This document shows, piece by piece, positions 51,130 to 61,155 of a stretch of DNA of 64,000 nt. The number at the start of each line of letters is the position of its first letter. Positions within the stretch are counted from its first letter, which is position 1. Made by a program: the position numbers and the translations under genes. Where the stretch lies: the NCBI GenBank assembly GCA_024707225.1, contig JANQAE010000002.1:310001-374000 (forward strand), written 5' to 3'. Below the pieces are notes generated by a model, which saw nothing but the letters and a program-made list of their open reading frames with translations, was not told the origin of the DNA and searched no databases. The DNA comes from Dokdonella sp. GTDB lineage: Bacteria > Pseudomonadota > Gammaproteobacteria > Xanthomonadales > Rhodanobacteraceae.

Positions 51130-51858
51130 ATGTCCATCGCCCCACCCCGCTTCGCATCCCGTTCGGCGCTCGCGCTGTTGGCCGGCCTGCTCGCCGCCTG
51201 TTCCGGCTCCGACCGCGCGCCGGCACCGGCCGCGCCGGCCGCGCCCGCCGTCAATACGCAGCTGGCCAAGGAGATCGCGATGTACGAGGACCTGCTGAAG
51301 TCGCAGAGCTACGAGCTGGCCGCGCCGATCGGCCAGGACATCGTGCAGCGCTTCCCGGACAGCCCGGAGGCGGCCAAGGTCAAGCAGACGCTGCCCGACG
51401 TGCAGGCCAAGGCCGAGGCCACGACGACGCGGCGCCGGCTCGAGCGGCTGTGGTCGTACCAGACCGGCACCTCCGAGTCGGGCGGCACGCAGAACACCGC
51501 GTCGATCTACAGCAGCGGCGGCGCCGCCGAGGAGCGCATCCGGCTGGTGCTGCGCCGGCACAGCGAATGGGGCTTGAGCGTCTACCTGTTCGGCAGCGGC
51601 AAGGGCTTCGTCTGCCGCGACGTCTGCAAGCTGCCGGCGACGTTCGACGGCCAGGCCGCCGCGATCGAGGCCTATCTGCCCGAGACCGGCGAGCCGGCGC
51701 TCTTCATCAAGGACGAGAAAGGCTTCATCGCGCGCATGAGCAAGACCGGCACGATCACGCTGGAGGCCACGCTCAAGGACGGCGGCAAGCGCCGTTTCGA
51801 GTTCGAGGTCGGCGGCTTCGATGCGGCCAGGTTCCCCGAGCTGGCCAAGAAGAAGTAG
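51130..51858 (+). CDS. lipoprotein of unknown function
   Basis: 242 residues from the ATG at 51130, which gives a lipoprotein signal (SALALLAGLLAACSGS) with the lipobox Cys at about 24. An upstream GTG at 51091 is possible but would place a polar extension before the signal. The mature part begins with a TPR-like helix pair (MYEDLLKSQSYELAAPIGQDIVQRFPDSPEAAKV). It ends in a beta-rich domain with a pair of Cys (GFVCRDVCKLPATFDG). The family is not recognised. A DUF1801 gene follows after 41 bp. Confidence 0.77.
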   Translation: MSIAPPRFASRSALALLAGLLAACSGSDRAPAPAAPAAPAVNTQLAKEIAMYEDLLKSQSYELAAPIGQDIVQRFPDSPEAAKVKQTLPDVQAKAEATTTRRRLERLWSYQTGTSESGGTQNTASIYSSGGAAEERIRLVLRRHSEWGLSVYLFGSGKGFVCRDVCKLPATFDGQAAAIEAYLPETGEPALFIKDEKGFIARMSKTGTITLEATLKDGGKRRFEFEVGGFDAARFPELAKKK

Positions 51859-51899
51859 AGCTCCCACGAAGACAGGCGCGAACGCGCAGGAGCACGATC

Positions 51900-52367
51900 A
51901 TGGTCAAGAGCACCGCCGTCAGCGTGAGCGCCTATCTGGCCGAGTTGCCCGAGGAGCGCCGGGCGGTGATCGCGCCGCTGCGCGATCTGATCGTGCGGCA
52001 TCTGCCGGCCGGCTACGTCGAAACGATGAACTGGGGCATGATCTGCTATGAGGTCCCGCTCGAACGCTACGCCGGCACGTCCAACGGACAACCGCTCGGC
52101 TACGCCGCCCTGGCCGCGCAGAAGAACGCCTGCTCGTTGTATCTGATGAGTCTTTGCGAGGGTTCCGCACGCGAGCAGACCCTGCGCGAGGCGTTCCGCG
52201 AGGCCGGCAAGAAACTCGACTTCGGCAAGTCCTGCGTGCGTTTCAAGCGGCTCGAGGATCTGCCGCTCGAAGCGCTCGCCGCGCTGATCGCATCGACGCC
52301 GGTCGAGACCTTCGTGGCCGAGCACGAAGCGGCCCGCGCCATGGCTGCAGGCGCGAAGAAGGCCTGA
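51900..52367 (+). CDS. DUF1801 (YdhG-like) protein
   Basis: 155 residues. The core VSAYLAELPEERRAVIAPLRDLIVRHLPAGYVETMNWGMICYEVPL is the DUF1801 start, and GKSCVRFKRLEDLPLEALAALI the C-terminal part. The family is small and cytosolic, of unknown function, with a fold like that of other DUF1801 proteins. The ATG at 51900 follows AGGAG. Its stop overlaps the next ATG by one base (TGATG), coupling it to the DNA glycosylase. Confidence 0.82.
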   Translation: MVKSTAVSVSAYLAELPEERRAVIAPLRDLIVRHLPAGYVETMNWGMICYEVPLERYAGTSNGQPLGYAALAAQKNACSLYLMSLCEGSAREQTLREAFREAGKKLDFGKSCVRFKRLEDLPLEALAALIASTPVETFVAEHEAARAMAAGAKKA

Positions 52368-52915
52368 TGGCCGCGGACCATCGCGTCAGCAGCTTTCCGC
52401 CGCAGGTCGGCCCGGACTGCCGGCTGCTGCTGCTCGGCAGCGTGCCGAGCGTGCGTTCGCTGGAGCTGCGCCAGTCCTACGGCCATCCGCACAACCTGTT
52501 CTGGCGCTTCATGGGCGAGATGTTCGACGCCGGACCGGACCTCCCCTATGCCGAGCGGATCGGCCGCCTGCACACGCTCGGCATCGGCATCTGGGACGTG
52601 CTGCGCGACTGCGAGCGGCCCGGCAGCCTCGACGCGTCGATCGTGCGCGCCAGCGAAGTGCCCAACGACATCGCCGGCCTGCTGCGGGTGCAGCCGCGCC
52701 TGCGCACGATCGCACTCAACGGCGGCAAGGCGCAGGAGGCGTTCCGCCGCCTGGTGCGCCCGACGCTGCCGGCCGAGCTGGCCCGGGCGCTGACCGTGCT
52801 CGCCTTGCCGTCGACCAGCCCGGCCAATGCGTCGATGCCGGTCGCGCTCAAGCGCGAGCGCTGGCGCGTGCTGCTCGACCACGTCGACCCCGCCGGGCGC
52901 ACGGCGGCGGAGTAA
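52367..52915 (+). CDS. DNA-deoxyinosine (hypoxanthine/uracil-type) glycosylase
   Basis: 182 residues of the uracil-DNA glycosylase superfamily. LLLLGSVPSVRSLELRQSYGHPHNLFWRFMGEMF matches the family 6 motif region (GSMPSxxSLxxxxYYAHPxNxFW). PSTSPANASM stands for the C-terminal motif. It should remove hypoxanthine or another deaminated base from DNA. The ATG overlaps the DUF1801 stop by one base. The family assignment is from motif memory. Confidence 0.82.
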   Translation: MAADHRVSSFPPQVGPDCRLLLLGSVPSVRSLELRQSYGHPHNLFWRFMGEMFDAGPDLPYAERIGRLHTLGIGIWDVLRDCERPGSLDASIVRASEVPNDIAGLLRVQPRLRTIALNGGKAQEAFRRLVRPTLPAELARALTVLALPSTSPANASMPVALKRERWRVLLDHVDPAGRTAAE

Positions 52916-52952
52916 GCTGACGGGGTTTTCTTCGCCCCGAGGAGTCACCCCC

Positions 52953-53525
52953 ATGCGATCCCTGATCTTGTCGGCCGCGCTGCTGGCCTTCGCCGGGTAC
53001 GGCATCACCGCGCCGCAGGCCGGCGCGGCCGAGACGGCGGCGGCCGGCCCGCAAGCCGGCCAGGCCGCGCCCGATTTCCGTCTGCAGGACCAGAAGAGCC
53101 GCTGGCACACGCTCGACCAGTATCGTGGCCACTGGGTCGTGCTGTATTTCTATCCGAAGGACTTCACGCCCGGCTGCACGACCCAGGTCTGCGCGTTCCG
53201 CGACGACATCGCGCAGCTGCGCAAGGCCGGCGCCGACGTGCTCGGCGTCAGCCTCGACGATGTCGCCTCGCATGCCGAGTTCGCCGAGAAGCACCAGGTG
53301 CCTTTTCCGCTGCTGGCCGACATCGACAAGTCCGCCGCGCGCAGCTACGGCGTGCTCGCCGAGCGCATGGGCATGTCCTACGCGCGGCGCGAGACCTTCC
53401 TGATCGATCCGCAGGGCCATGTCGCGCGCCGCTACGTCGACGTCGATCCGGAGCAGAACGTCAAGGACGTGCTCGCCGACCTGGACCGCCTGAAGCGCGA
53501 ACAGGCCACGCCGTCGGCCGGCTGA
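52953..53525 (+). CDS. exported peroxiredoxin (BCP/thiol peroxidase type)
   Basis: 190 residues. An N-terminal signal-like segment (LILSAALLAFAGYGITAPQAGAAE) precedes a peroxiredoxin fold: PDFRLQDQ, YFYPKDFTPGCTTQVCAFRDD with the peroxidatic Cys and a nearby second Cys as in BCP, and RETFLIDPQGHVARRYVDVDPEQNVKDVLADL. It reduces peroxides, here probably in the periplasm, since ordinary BCP lacks a signal. The ATG at 52953 follows GAGGAG. Confidence 0.88.
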   Translation: MRSLILSAALLAFAGYGITAPQAGAAETAAAGPQAGQAAPDFRLQDQKSRWHTLDQYRGHWVVLYFYPKDFTPGCTTQVCAFRDDIAQLRKAGADVLGVSLDDVASHAEFAEKHQVPFPLLADIDKSAARSYGVLAERMGMSYARRETFLIDPQGHVARRYVDVDPEQNVKDVLADLDRLKREQATPSAG

Positions 53526-53602
53526 ACCGCCTCTTCTACAAGTTCCACGGCGTTCAGGCACGCGGCCCAAAACTGAACGCCCTTCAGAGGAGGAGCGTCA
53601 CC

Positions 53603-54052
53603 ATGGCAACACGTGCAGGGTTGGCAGGCGTGGCTGCGGCCGCGCTGATGATCGGTGCGATGAGCACCTCGCCGGCGCGCGCCGCGGATCTGGACTGCAA
53701 GCTGCGCTTCACGCTGAGCGGCTGGTCGGCTCTGGTCAAGCATGCCGAGGGGACCGGTACGGTCACCTGCGAGAACGGCCAGTCGATGCGCGTCAAGATC
53801 GAAGCCAAGGGCGGCGGTCTGACGGTCGGCAAGTATCGGATCGACGACGGCCGCGGCACGTTCTCGGACGTGCGTACGATCAACGACGTGCTCGGCACCT
53901 ATGCCGAGGGCGAAGCGCAGGCCGGTGCGGTCAAGTCCGGTTCCGCGCAGGTACTGACCAAGGGCACCGTCTCGCTCGCGCTTGCCGGCACCGGCGAGGG
54001 CGTCGGTCTCGGCATCAGCGTCGGCGCTTTCACGCTCAGCCGCATCAAGTAA
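53603..54052 (+). CDS. small secreted protein of unknown function
   Basis: 149 residues with a signal peptide ([20 protein letters not shown]). The mature part has two Cys ([31 protein letters not shown]), then a Gly/Val/Ser-rich beta-like region ending [13 protein letters not shown]. The family is not recognised with confidence. A strong ribosome binding site (GAGGAGG) precedes the ATG, and an intrinsic terminator follows 25 bp after the stop. Confidence 0.75.
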   Translation: MATRAGLAGVAAAALMIGAMSTSPARAADLDCKLRFTLSGWSALVKHAEGTGTVTCENGQSMRVKIEAKGGGLTVGKYRIDDGRGTFSDVRTINDVLGTYAEGEAQAGAVKSGSAQVLTKGTVSLALAGTGEGVGLGISVGAFTLSRIK

Positions 54053-54076
54053 GCCGCAGCGTCACGATCGTCTCGG

Positions 54077-54104
54077 CGGCGCCCTTCGGGGCGCCGTTTT
54101 TTTT
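54077..54104 (+). terminator. intrinsic terminator
   Basis: CGGCGCCC pairs with GGGCGCCG around a TTCG tetraloop (54077-54096), followed by eight T (54097-54104). It ends the transcript of the small secreted protein. Confidence 0.92.
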
Positions 54105-54230
54105 GCGCCGCCACCGAAGTTTTCAAATGGGCCTGGAGCGGAGGGCGTAGGATGCGCCGGTTCCCGCTGCGCGGGACGAGGGGCGCTCCGTGCATCGCGG
54201 AACGCAGGTCCATTCGAAAGGGAGTCAGCC

Positions 54231-54932
54231 ATGTCTCTGGGCAAGCGTACGGCGGCCGAGTTTCTCGGCACGTTCTGGTTGGTGTTCGGCGGCTGCGGCA
54301 GCGCGGTGCTCGCCGCGGCGTTCCCGCAGCTCGGCATCGGGTTCGCCGGTGTCGCACTCGCGTTCGGCCTCACCGTGGTGACGATGGCCTATGCGGTCGG
54401 TCACATCTCGGGCGGGCATTTCAATCCGGCGGTCTCGATCGGCCTGCTCGCTGGCGGGCGCTTTCCGGCACGCGATTTCATCCCGTACGTGATCGCCCAG
54501 GTGCTCGGCGCGATCGCCGCCGGCGGCGTGCTGTACCTGATCGCCAGCGGCAAGAGCGGCTTTGACGTGTCGGCCGGCTTCGCGTCGAACGGCTACGGCG
54601 CGCTGTCGCCGGGCGGTTATTCGCTGACGGCCGCGCTGGTCGCCGAGATCGTGCTGACCGCGTTCTTCGTGCTGATCATCATGGGTGCGACCGACGGCCG
54701 TGCGCCGGCCGGCTTCGCGCCGCTGGCGATCGGCCTGGCGTTGACGCTGATCCACCTGATCAGCATTCCGGTGACCAATACCTCGGTCAATCCGGCGCGC
54801 AGCACCGGCGTGGCGGTGTTCGCCGGCGGCGCGCATCTGGCCCAGCTCTGGGCGTTCTGGGTGGCGCCGCTGATCGGCGGTGCGATCGGCGGCATCGTCT
54901 ACCGCGGCCTGTTCGAGCCGGCGCGGCGCTGA
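54231..54932 (+). CDS. aqpZ: aquaporin Z
   Basis: 233 residues with six membrane segments and the two NPA boxes ([14 protein letters not shown] and [12 protein letters not shown]) expected of MIP channels. The Arg after the second NPA and the preceding Thr/Ser pattern fit water-selective AqpZ rather than glycerol facilitators. The ATG at 54231 follows AAAGGGAG. Confidence 0.93.
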   Translation: MSLGKRTAAEFLGTFWLVFGGCGSAVLAAAFPQLGIGFAGVALAFGLTVVTMAYAVGHISGGHFNPAVSIGLLAGGRFPARDFIPYVIAQVLGAIAAGGVLYLIASGKSGFDVSAGFASNGYGALSPGGYSLTAALVAEIVLTAFFVLIIMGATDGRAPAGFAPLAIGLALTLIHLISIPVTNTSVNPARSTGVAVFAGGAHLAQLWAFWVAPLIGGAIGGIVYRGLFEPARR

Positions 54933-54940
54933 GCATCGAG

Positions 54941-54969
54941 GAACCGGCGGACGCGAGTTCCGCCGGTTC
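54941..54969. terminator. hairpin between convergent aqpZ and zapE
   Basis: An 11-bp perfect hairpin, GAACCGGCGGA / TCCGCCGGTTC, with a 7-nt loop starts 9 bp after the aqpZ stop. There is no T-run, so it may be a weak terminator or simply protect the 3' end. Confidence 0.45.
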
Positions 54970-55064
54970 CGCCGTGCCTCGTTTCACTTGCAGTGCGTGC
55001 CAGGGCGGGGCGGCGCGATCGTCGCGTCGCGATCCGGCCCGGAACCCGCAGCCGGCGTCCGCGC

Positions 55065-56177
55065 TCAGCCGCGGTGTTCGCGGGCGAGATAGTCCTCGCT
55101 CTGCATCTCGATCAGGCGCGACTCGGTCCGCGCGAACGCCGCGCGCAGCCGGTTGCCGTCGTAGAGGTCGATGATCGGCGTCGCCGCCGACAGCACCAGC
55201 TTGACGCCGCGGTCGTAGAGCTCGTCGACCAGCTCGACGAAGCGCAGGGCCGCATCCTCGGTCTGCGGCGTGAACTGCGGGACGTTGGACACCAGCAGCG
55301 TGTGATGGCTGCGCGCCAGCTCGATATAGTCGGCGACGCCGCGCGGTCCCTCGCACAGCGCGGAGAACTCGAACCAGATCACGCCGGCCGCGGCGCGCAG
55401 CACCGGCACCGGCCGCTCGTTGAGCATCAGGGTGAAATCGACCTGTTCGGCGCCGTGCGCGACGCGGCGGAACGTCGCCAGCATGCGCCGCTCGGCGTCG
55501 GGGCCCGGCGGCGTGTGATAGACCGGCGCCTGCTTGAGCGCGCGCAGCCGCCAGTCGTGCGGCGAGGCCAGTTCGACCGTTTCGCAATGCGCCTGGATTG
55601 CGGCGATCGCCGGCAGGAAGCGGTCGCGCTGCAGGCCGTCGCGGTAGAGCTCGGACGGCGGCGTGTTCGACGTCGTGACCAGCACCACGCCCTCGGCGAA
55701 CAGCGCCTTGAGCAGGTTGCCGAGGATCATCGCATCGCCGATGTCGCTGACCAGGAACTCGTCCAGGCACAGCAGGCGCGCCTGCGCCGCGGTGCGCCGC
55801 GCGACCTCGACCAGCGGGTCGGCGCGACCGGCCAGCGTCTTGAGGTCGTGGTGGACCTCCTGCATGAAGCGATGGAAATGCACGCGCCGCTTGGCCGTGA
55901 TCGGCAGGCTGTCGACGAACAGCCCGGTCAGGAACGTCTTGCCGCGCCCGACCCGGCCCCACAGATACAGGCCGCGCGGCGCCTCGCGTGCCGCGCGGCC
56001 GGTCAGACGCTGCCACAGCGGCGGCGGCCGCTCGGCCTCGACCAGGGCGTGCCAGATCCGGTCCAGCGCCGGCAGCGCCGCTTCCTGGGCCGGATCGGAC
56101 TGCCAGTGCCCGGCCGCCGCGCCGGCGCGGTAGCGCGCGCTCGGCGGCTGCGGCGTGTCCTGCGCGGCGTCGGTCAC
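55065..56177 (-). CDS. zapE: ZapE/AFG1-family ATPase
   Basis: 370 residues. Walker A is LWGRVGRGKTFL (about 70-81), followed by HFHRFMQEVHHDL. Walker B is LLCLDEFLVSDIGDAMILGNLL, with sensor 1 in VLVTTSNTPPSELY. This matches ZapE, a Z-ring-associated ATPase and AFG1 homologue. The start is a GTG and lies 31 bp after the stop of the upstream hydrolase gene, suggesting co-transcription. Confidence 0.92.
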   Translation of the reverse strand: MTDAAQDTPQPPSARYRAGAAAGHWQSDPAQEAALPALDRIWHALVEAERPPPLWQRLTGRAAREAPRGLYLWGRVGRGKTFLTGLFVDSLPITAKRRVHFHRFMQEVHHDLKTLAGRADPLVEVARRTAAQARLLCLDEFLVSDIGDAMILGNLLKALFAEGVVLVTTSNTPPSELYRDGLQRDRFLPAIAAIQAHCETVELASPHDWRLRALKQAPVYHTPPGPDAERRMLATFRRVAHGAEQVDFTLMLNERPVPVLRAAAGVIWFEFSALCEGPRGVADYIELARSHHTLLVSNVPQFTPQTEDAALRFVELVDELYDRGVKLVLSAATPIIDLYDGNRLRAAFARTESRLIEMQSEDYLAREHRG

Positions 56178-56208
56178 GGCGGCGCGTCCGGCGACATGCA
56201 GCGGCCGC

Positions 56209-56889
56209 TCATGCCGCCGGCGGCAGATGCGACTGCAGCGCGTTCTTGAGCAGGCCGCGCAGATCCATCAGGCGGCGGTGGAAGAAATGACCGGTCTCGG
56301 GCATGCGGACCAGCTGCGGCGGCTCGGCCAGCGTGTCGATCCAGTCGAACACCGCCGCCGGATCGACGACCTCGTCCTCCTCGCCCTGCACGACCAGCCA
56401 CGGGCATTCGGGCAGCGTGATCTGCGAGAAATCCCAGCGCCCGACCGGCGGCGCGACCGTGACCAGCACGGCTGCATCGAGTCGCTGCGCGTTGCGCAGC
56501 GCGACGTAGCTGCCGAACGAGAAGCCGGCCAGCCAGACCACGTCGTCCGGTCGCACCTCGCGCACCCAGCCGACGATCGCGGCCAGATCGTCCGACTCGC
56601 CGTTGCCCTCGTCGTAGCTGCCTTCGGACGCCCCGACGCCGCGGAAATTGAAACGCACCGTCGCCAGGCCCAGCTCGCGCAGCGCGCGCTCGATGATCGT
56701 GACGACCTTGTTGTGCATCGTGCCGCCCTGCAGCGGATGCGGGTGGCAGATCACCGCGGTGCCGGCACGCGCGGTACCCGGTTCGGGCAGCGCGCAGGCC
56801 AGCTCGATCGCGCCGGCCGGACCTGGCAGCAGCAGGACCGTCGCTTCGGCGGGGAAGGCGGTGGGGCGGGAGGGCGGCGAGGCATTCAT
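56209..56889 (-). CDS. alpha/beta hydrolase family protein
   Basis: 226 residues. HPHPLQGGTMHNKVV (oxyanion loop), nucleophile elbow AGFSFGSYVAL (Ser), acidic residue around GEEDEVVDP and catalytic His in METGHFFHRRL give a complete triad. It resembles the YqjL/'alpha/beta hydrolase' proteins often called CocE/NonD-type esterases. The substrate is unknown. It lies upstream of zapE and is divergent from acpH. Confidence 0.88.
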   Translation of the reverse strand: MNASPPSRPTAFPAEATVLLLPGPAGAIELACALPEPGTARAGTAVICHPHPLQGGTMHNKVVTIIERALRELGLATVRFNFRGVGASEGSYDEGNGESDDLAAIVGWVREVRPDDVVWLAGFSFGSYVALRNAQRLDAAVLVTVAPPVGRWDFSQITLPECPWLVVQGEEDEVVDPAAVFDWIDTLAEPPQLVRMPETGHFFHRRLMDLRGLLKNALQSHLPPAA

Positions 56890-56957
56890 CGGGAGCGATA
56901 ATAAGGGATGCGACGCCCCGATCGGCCAAGTGCCGCGTCGACCCGAGCGGTCGGCCG

Positions 56958-57545
56958 GTGAACCACCTCGCGCACGCCCTGCTGGCCGGTGCCGCGCCGG
57001 AGCGCATGCTCGGCAGCCTGCTCGGCGATTTCGTGCGCGGCGCGATCGATCCGGCCCTGCCGGCGCTGCGCCGCGAGGGCATTGCGCAGCACCGCGCGAT
57101 CGACCGCTACACCGACGCGCATCCGCAGGTGGTCGCCGCGCGCGGCCTGTTCGCGCCGCCGTTCCGACGTTATGCCGGCATCGTGCTCGACGTGTGGTTC
57201 GACCATCTGCTGGCGCGCGACTTCGCGCAGTGGTCCGACGAGCCGCTGGCCGATTTCAGCGGACGCGTGCAGCGCCTGCTGCACGGTCACGACGCGGCGC
57301 TGCCGGACGGCCTGCGACGGTTCTCGCGCTATCTGCACGCGAACGATCTGCCGCTGCGCTACCGCGAGCGCGCGATGATCGGCCAGGTGCTGGCCGGCGT
57401 CGGCAGCCGGCTGAGCCGGGCCAATCCGCTCGCGGCCGGACTCGATGCGATCGCGCCGATCGAGCCGCAGCTCGACGCGGCCTTCGCCGCGTTCTTTCCC
57501 GATCTGGTCGAGTTCGCGCGCCGGCCCGAACGCTGGCGCGCCTGA
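56958..57545 (+). CDS. acpH: acyl carrier protein phosphodiesterase
   Basis: 195 residues. MNHLAHALLAGAAPERMLGSLLGDFVRG, HRAIDRYTDAHP and VLDVWFDHLLARDFAQW are the family motifs, with the metal-binding His and Asp of the HD-like fold. The enzyme hydrolyses 4'-phosphopantetheine from holo-ACP. The start is a GTG at 56958 without a strong ribosome binding site. Confidence 0.9.
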   Translation: MNHLAHALLAGAAPERMLGSLLGDFVRGAIDPALPALRREGIAQHRAIDRYTDAHPQVVAARGLFAPPFRRYAGIVLDVWFDHLLARDFAQWSDEPLADFSGRVQRLLHGHDAALPDGLRRFSRYLHANDLPLRYRERAMIGQVLAGVGSRLSRANPLAAGLDAIAPIEPQLDAAFAAFFPDLVEFARRPERWRA

Positions 57546-57554
57546 GGATTCAGA

Positions 57555-57589
57555 CGGCGGCGGGCGCCGATGCACCGGCCCCGCCGCCG
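57555..57589. terminator. GC-rich hairpin between convergent acpH and amtB
   Basis: CGGCGGCGGG (57555-57564) can pair with CCCGCCGCCG (57580-57589). It lies in the 56-bp gap between the two convergent stops, 10 bp after the acpH stop and 13 bp from the amtB stop at 57602. No T-run follows on either strand. Confidence 0.35.
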
Positions 57590-57601
57590 ACTCCCCGAAG
57601 C

Positions 57602-58951
57602 TCAGCTCTCGTAGGCGGACTCGCCGTGGTAGGTGATGTCCAGGCCTTCGCGCTCTTCTTCCTCGGTGACGCGCAGTCCGAACACCAGCTTGGCGATCAG
57701 GAACGAGACCGCCGAGACGATGCCGATCCATACGATCGTGATGCCGACGCCGAGCGCCTGGATGCCGACCTGGGCGCCGATCGCGTAGTCGGCCGCGCCG
57801 GTGCCGCCGAGCGACGGCGCCGCGAACACGCCGGTCAGGATCGCGCCGACGATGCCGCCGATGCCGTGCACGCCGAACACGTCCAGGCTGTCGTCGGCGC
57901 CGAGCAGGCGCTTGAGGCCGGTCACGCCCCAGACGCAGATCACGCCGGCGGCCAGGCCGATCACGATCGCGCCGAACGGCCCGACCAGACCGGCCGCCGG
58001 CGTGATGCCGACCAGACCGGCGACCGCGCCCGAAGCACCGCCGAGCACCGAGGGCTTGCCCTTGGTGATCGCCTCGACCAGCGACCAGGCCAGGATCGCC
58101 GCGGCCGTCGCGAACAGCGTATTGATGAAGGCCAGCGCCGCACCGGCGTTCGCCTCGAGGTTCGATCCGGCATTGAAGCCGAACCAGCCGACCCACAGCA
58201 GCGACGCGCCGACCATCGTGAAGGTCACATTGTGCGGCTTGATCGCCTCGCGGCCGAAGCCGGTGCGCTTGCCGACCAGGTACGCGCCGACCAGGCCGGC
58301 GATGCCGGCATTGATGTGCACGACGGTGCCGCCGGCGAAGTCCAGCGCGCCCTTCTCGAACAGATAGCCGCCGGCCGCCCAGACCATGTGCGCCATCGGC
58401 AGATAGCCGAACGTGAACCACAGCACCGAGAACAGCAGCGCCGCCGAGAACTTGATGCGCTCGGCGAACGCGCCGACGATCAGCGCGCCGGTGATGCCCG
58501 CGAACGTCGACTGGAACGCGATGAAGACGTATTCGGGCAGCTTGACGTTGTCGGTGAAGGTATCGGCCAGCGAGTCGATCGTGACGCCGGACAGGAACAG
58601 CTTGTCGAACGTGCCGATGAACGCGCCGCCGCCGGCGAACGCCAGGCTGTAGCCGTACACCGCCCACAGGATCACCAGCAGCGAGAACACGGTCATCACC
58701 TGCATCAGCACCGACAGCACGTTCTTGGCGCGCACCATGCCGCCGTAGAACAGCGCCAGGCCCGGCACCGTCATCAGCAGCACGAGCAGGGTCGAGGTCA
58801 GCATCCAGGCCACGTCGCCCTTGTCGACGACCACCGGTGCGGCCTCCTGGGCGAATGCGAGAGACGGGAAGGCGGCCATCAGCACGCCCGAGAGCAGGGC
58901 CAGGCCGGTCAGCGGACGGTGCTGCCACCGTGTCGAGAGTCGATTGTTCAT
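57602..58951 (-). CDS. amtB: ammonium transporter AmtB
   Basis: 449 residues with a signal peptide (GLALLSGVLMAAFPSLAFAQ) and about eleven membrane segments. The family stretches are ALFYGGMVRAKNVLSVLMQ, FGYLPMAHMVWAAGGYL (first twin His), DFAGGTVVHINAGIAGLV, KPHNVTFTMVGASLLWVGWFGFNAGS and DVFGVHGIGGIVGAILTGVF (second twin His). It is the last gene of the TorF-glnK-amtB operon and is gated by GlnK. Confidence 0.96.
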   Translation of the reverse strand: MNNRLSTRWQHRPLTGLALLSGVLMAAFPSLAFAQEAAPVVVDKGDVAWMLTSTLLVLLMTVPGLALFYGGMVRAKNVLSVLMQVMTVFSLLVILWAVYGYSLAFAGGGAFIGTFDKLFLSGVTIDSLADTFTDNVKLPEYVFIAFQSTFAGITGALIVGAFAERIKFSAALLFSVLWFTFGYLPMAHMVWAAGGYLFEKGALDFAGGTVVHINAGIAGLVGAYLVGKRTGFGREAIKPHNVTFTMVGASLLWVGWFGFNAGSNLEANAGAALAFINTLFATAAAILAWSLVEAITKGKPSVLGGASGAVAGLVGITPAAGLVGPFGAIVIGLAAGVICVWGVTGLKRLLGADDSLDVFGVHGIGGIVGAILTGVFAAPSLGGTGAADYAIGAQVGIQALGVGITIVWIGIVSAVSFLIAKLVFGLRVTEEEEREGLDITYHGESAYES

Positions 58952-58971
58952 GGCTTCCTCACGATGGGGTT

Positions 58972-60091
<1,120 letters not shown>

Positions 60092-60140
60092 GGACGGGCC
60101 TCTTGCTGGTGTGGGATCGGGGTCAACGCCCTCTCGGTTC

Positions 60141-60156
60141 AGCAAGCGACATGCCA
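60141..60156 (-). promoter_or_regulatory. sigma54 promoter of TorF-glnK-amtB
   Basis: On the minus strand TGGCATGTCGCTTGCT matches the sigma54 consensus TGGCACG-N4-TTGCW at every defined position except one (T for C at position 6). The GG and GC doublets have the right spacing. The start of transcription would be near 60130, about 39 bp before the TorF ATG. Confidence 0.85.
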
Positions 60157-60184
60157 CCCATGTTGCGGCGCGTCAGATTCTATT

Positions 60185-60197
60185 TATCAAGGATTTA
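60185..60197 (+). promoter_or_regulatory. IHF site
   Basis: TATCAAGGATTTA is an exact match to the IHF consensus WATCAA-N4-TTR, lying in the only A/T-rich patch of the region. It sits about 60 bp upstream of the predicted sigma54 start, between the promoter and the NtrC palindrome, as expected for DNA bending. Confidence 0.65.
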
Positions 60198-60230
60198 TCT
60201 TTGGTCGCGCGCCGCGACGGGGTCCGGCGC

Positions 60231-60245
60231 GCACCAGCCTGGTGC
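60231..60245. promoter_or_regulatory. NtrC enhancer site
   Basis: GCACCAGCCTGGTGC is a perfect palindrome and an exact match to the NtrC consensus GCACY-N5-GGTGC. Its centre lies about 108 bp upstream of the predicted transcription start of TorF-glnK-amtB, a normal enhancer distance. Confidence 0.78.
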
Positions 60246-60303
60246 GCTGCGGCATCGGTCTTGCACAAGCGCAGGGCGGCGGCGCCCGGCGCCGGCCGCA
60301 ACG

Positions 60304-60331
60304 AAAAAAACGCCGCCTGGCGGCGGCGTTT
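60304..60331 (-). terminator. intrinsic terminator of the cytochrome c gene
   Basis: AAACGCCGCC / GGCGGCGTTT with a TGGC loop, followed on the minus strand by a run of seven T (60304-60310). It lies 30 bp after the stop of the cytochrome c gene. Confidence 0.88.
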
Positions 60332-60360
60332 CGATCGGATCGGTAGCTACGGCGAGCGAC

Positions 60361-60891
60361 TTACTTGACCTGCTCGATCATCCATTCGACGGTCGCGCGG
60401 ACCTGCTCGTCGGTCAGTGCCGGGTTGCCGCCGCGTGCCGGCATCATGCCGCTGCTGCCGGTGTAGCCCTCGATCGCATGCTTGACCAGCGTGTCGACGC
60501 CCTCGGCCAGGCGCGGACCCCAGTGCGCCTTGTCGGTCAGCTTCGGCGCGCCGCCGGCGCCGGTGCCGTGGCAGCTCTGGCAGAGGTTGCCGAAGATCAC
60601 GCTGCCGTCGGTGGTGCCGCCGTAGGCGACCTGCGACGCGGCGGCCTTGGCGGCGGCCTCCTGCGCGGCCAGCATCGCGGCGCGACCGGTGTCGCCGGCG
60701 TAGACGCCGCCGACCGGCGCCAGGCGCGTGTCGACGATCTTGGCCTGATCGGTGTTGGTCGGCGACGGGTTGCCGGCATAGATGTACACGGCCAGCGCGA
60801 TCAGGCCGATGGCGACCAGGACCAGGAACAGGATCAGCATCGAGAAATGCTTGAGGAAGGCCAGGTCGGTCTTGTTTACGGGATTGCTCAC
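60361..60891 (-). CDS. membrane-anchored c-type cytochrome (cytochrome c5 family)
   Basis: 176 residues from the GTG at 60891, which follows GGTGG. An N-terminal anchor (FSMLILFLVLVAIGLIALAVYIYAG) precedes a mono-haem domain with LCQSCHG (CXXCH) and the axial Met in MMPARGGNPALTDEQVRATVEWMIEQ. This layout is typical of cytochrome c5, an electron carrier to terminal oxidases in many gammaproteobacteria. An upstream in-frame extension to 61053 looks non-coding. Confidence 0.9.
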   Translation of the reverse strand: MSNPVNKTDLAFLKHFSMLILFLVLVAIGLIALAVYIYAGNPSPTNTDQAKIVDTRLAPVGGVYAGDTGRAAMLAAQEAAAKAAASQVAYGGTTDGSVIFGNLCQSCHGTGAGGAPKLTDKAHWGPRLAEGVDTLVKHAIEGYTGSSGMMPARGGNPALTDEQVRATVEWMIEQVK

Positions 60892-61155
60892 GAATCCACC
60901 TCGGTAGCGGGTAGCTAAAGCGGCTGCCGGCAAAGGGTCCGCACGAACGCTCCGGCCGGGGATGACCCGCCCGGATCGTCCAACAGGCCAAAAGACGCGC
61001 AAGTATAGCCAGCAGCCCCAGGCCACGAAAGGGCGCCAAGGTCGCAGGCGCATGGATCAACGCCGCGCGACACGCTATGATCGCCACCCCGCGGCGGCCT
61101 CCCGGCCGCTCCCCGGCGGCAGTCCCTTCGCGGACACGCCGACACCCGCAACAAC

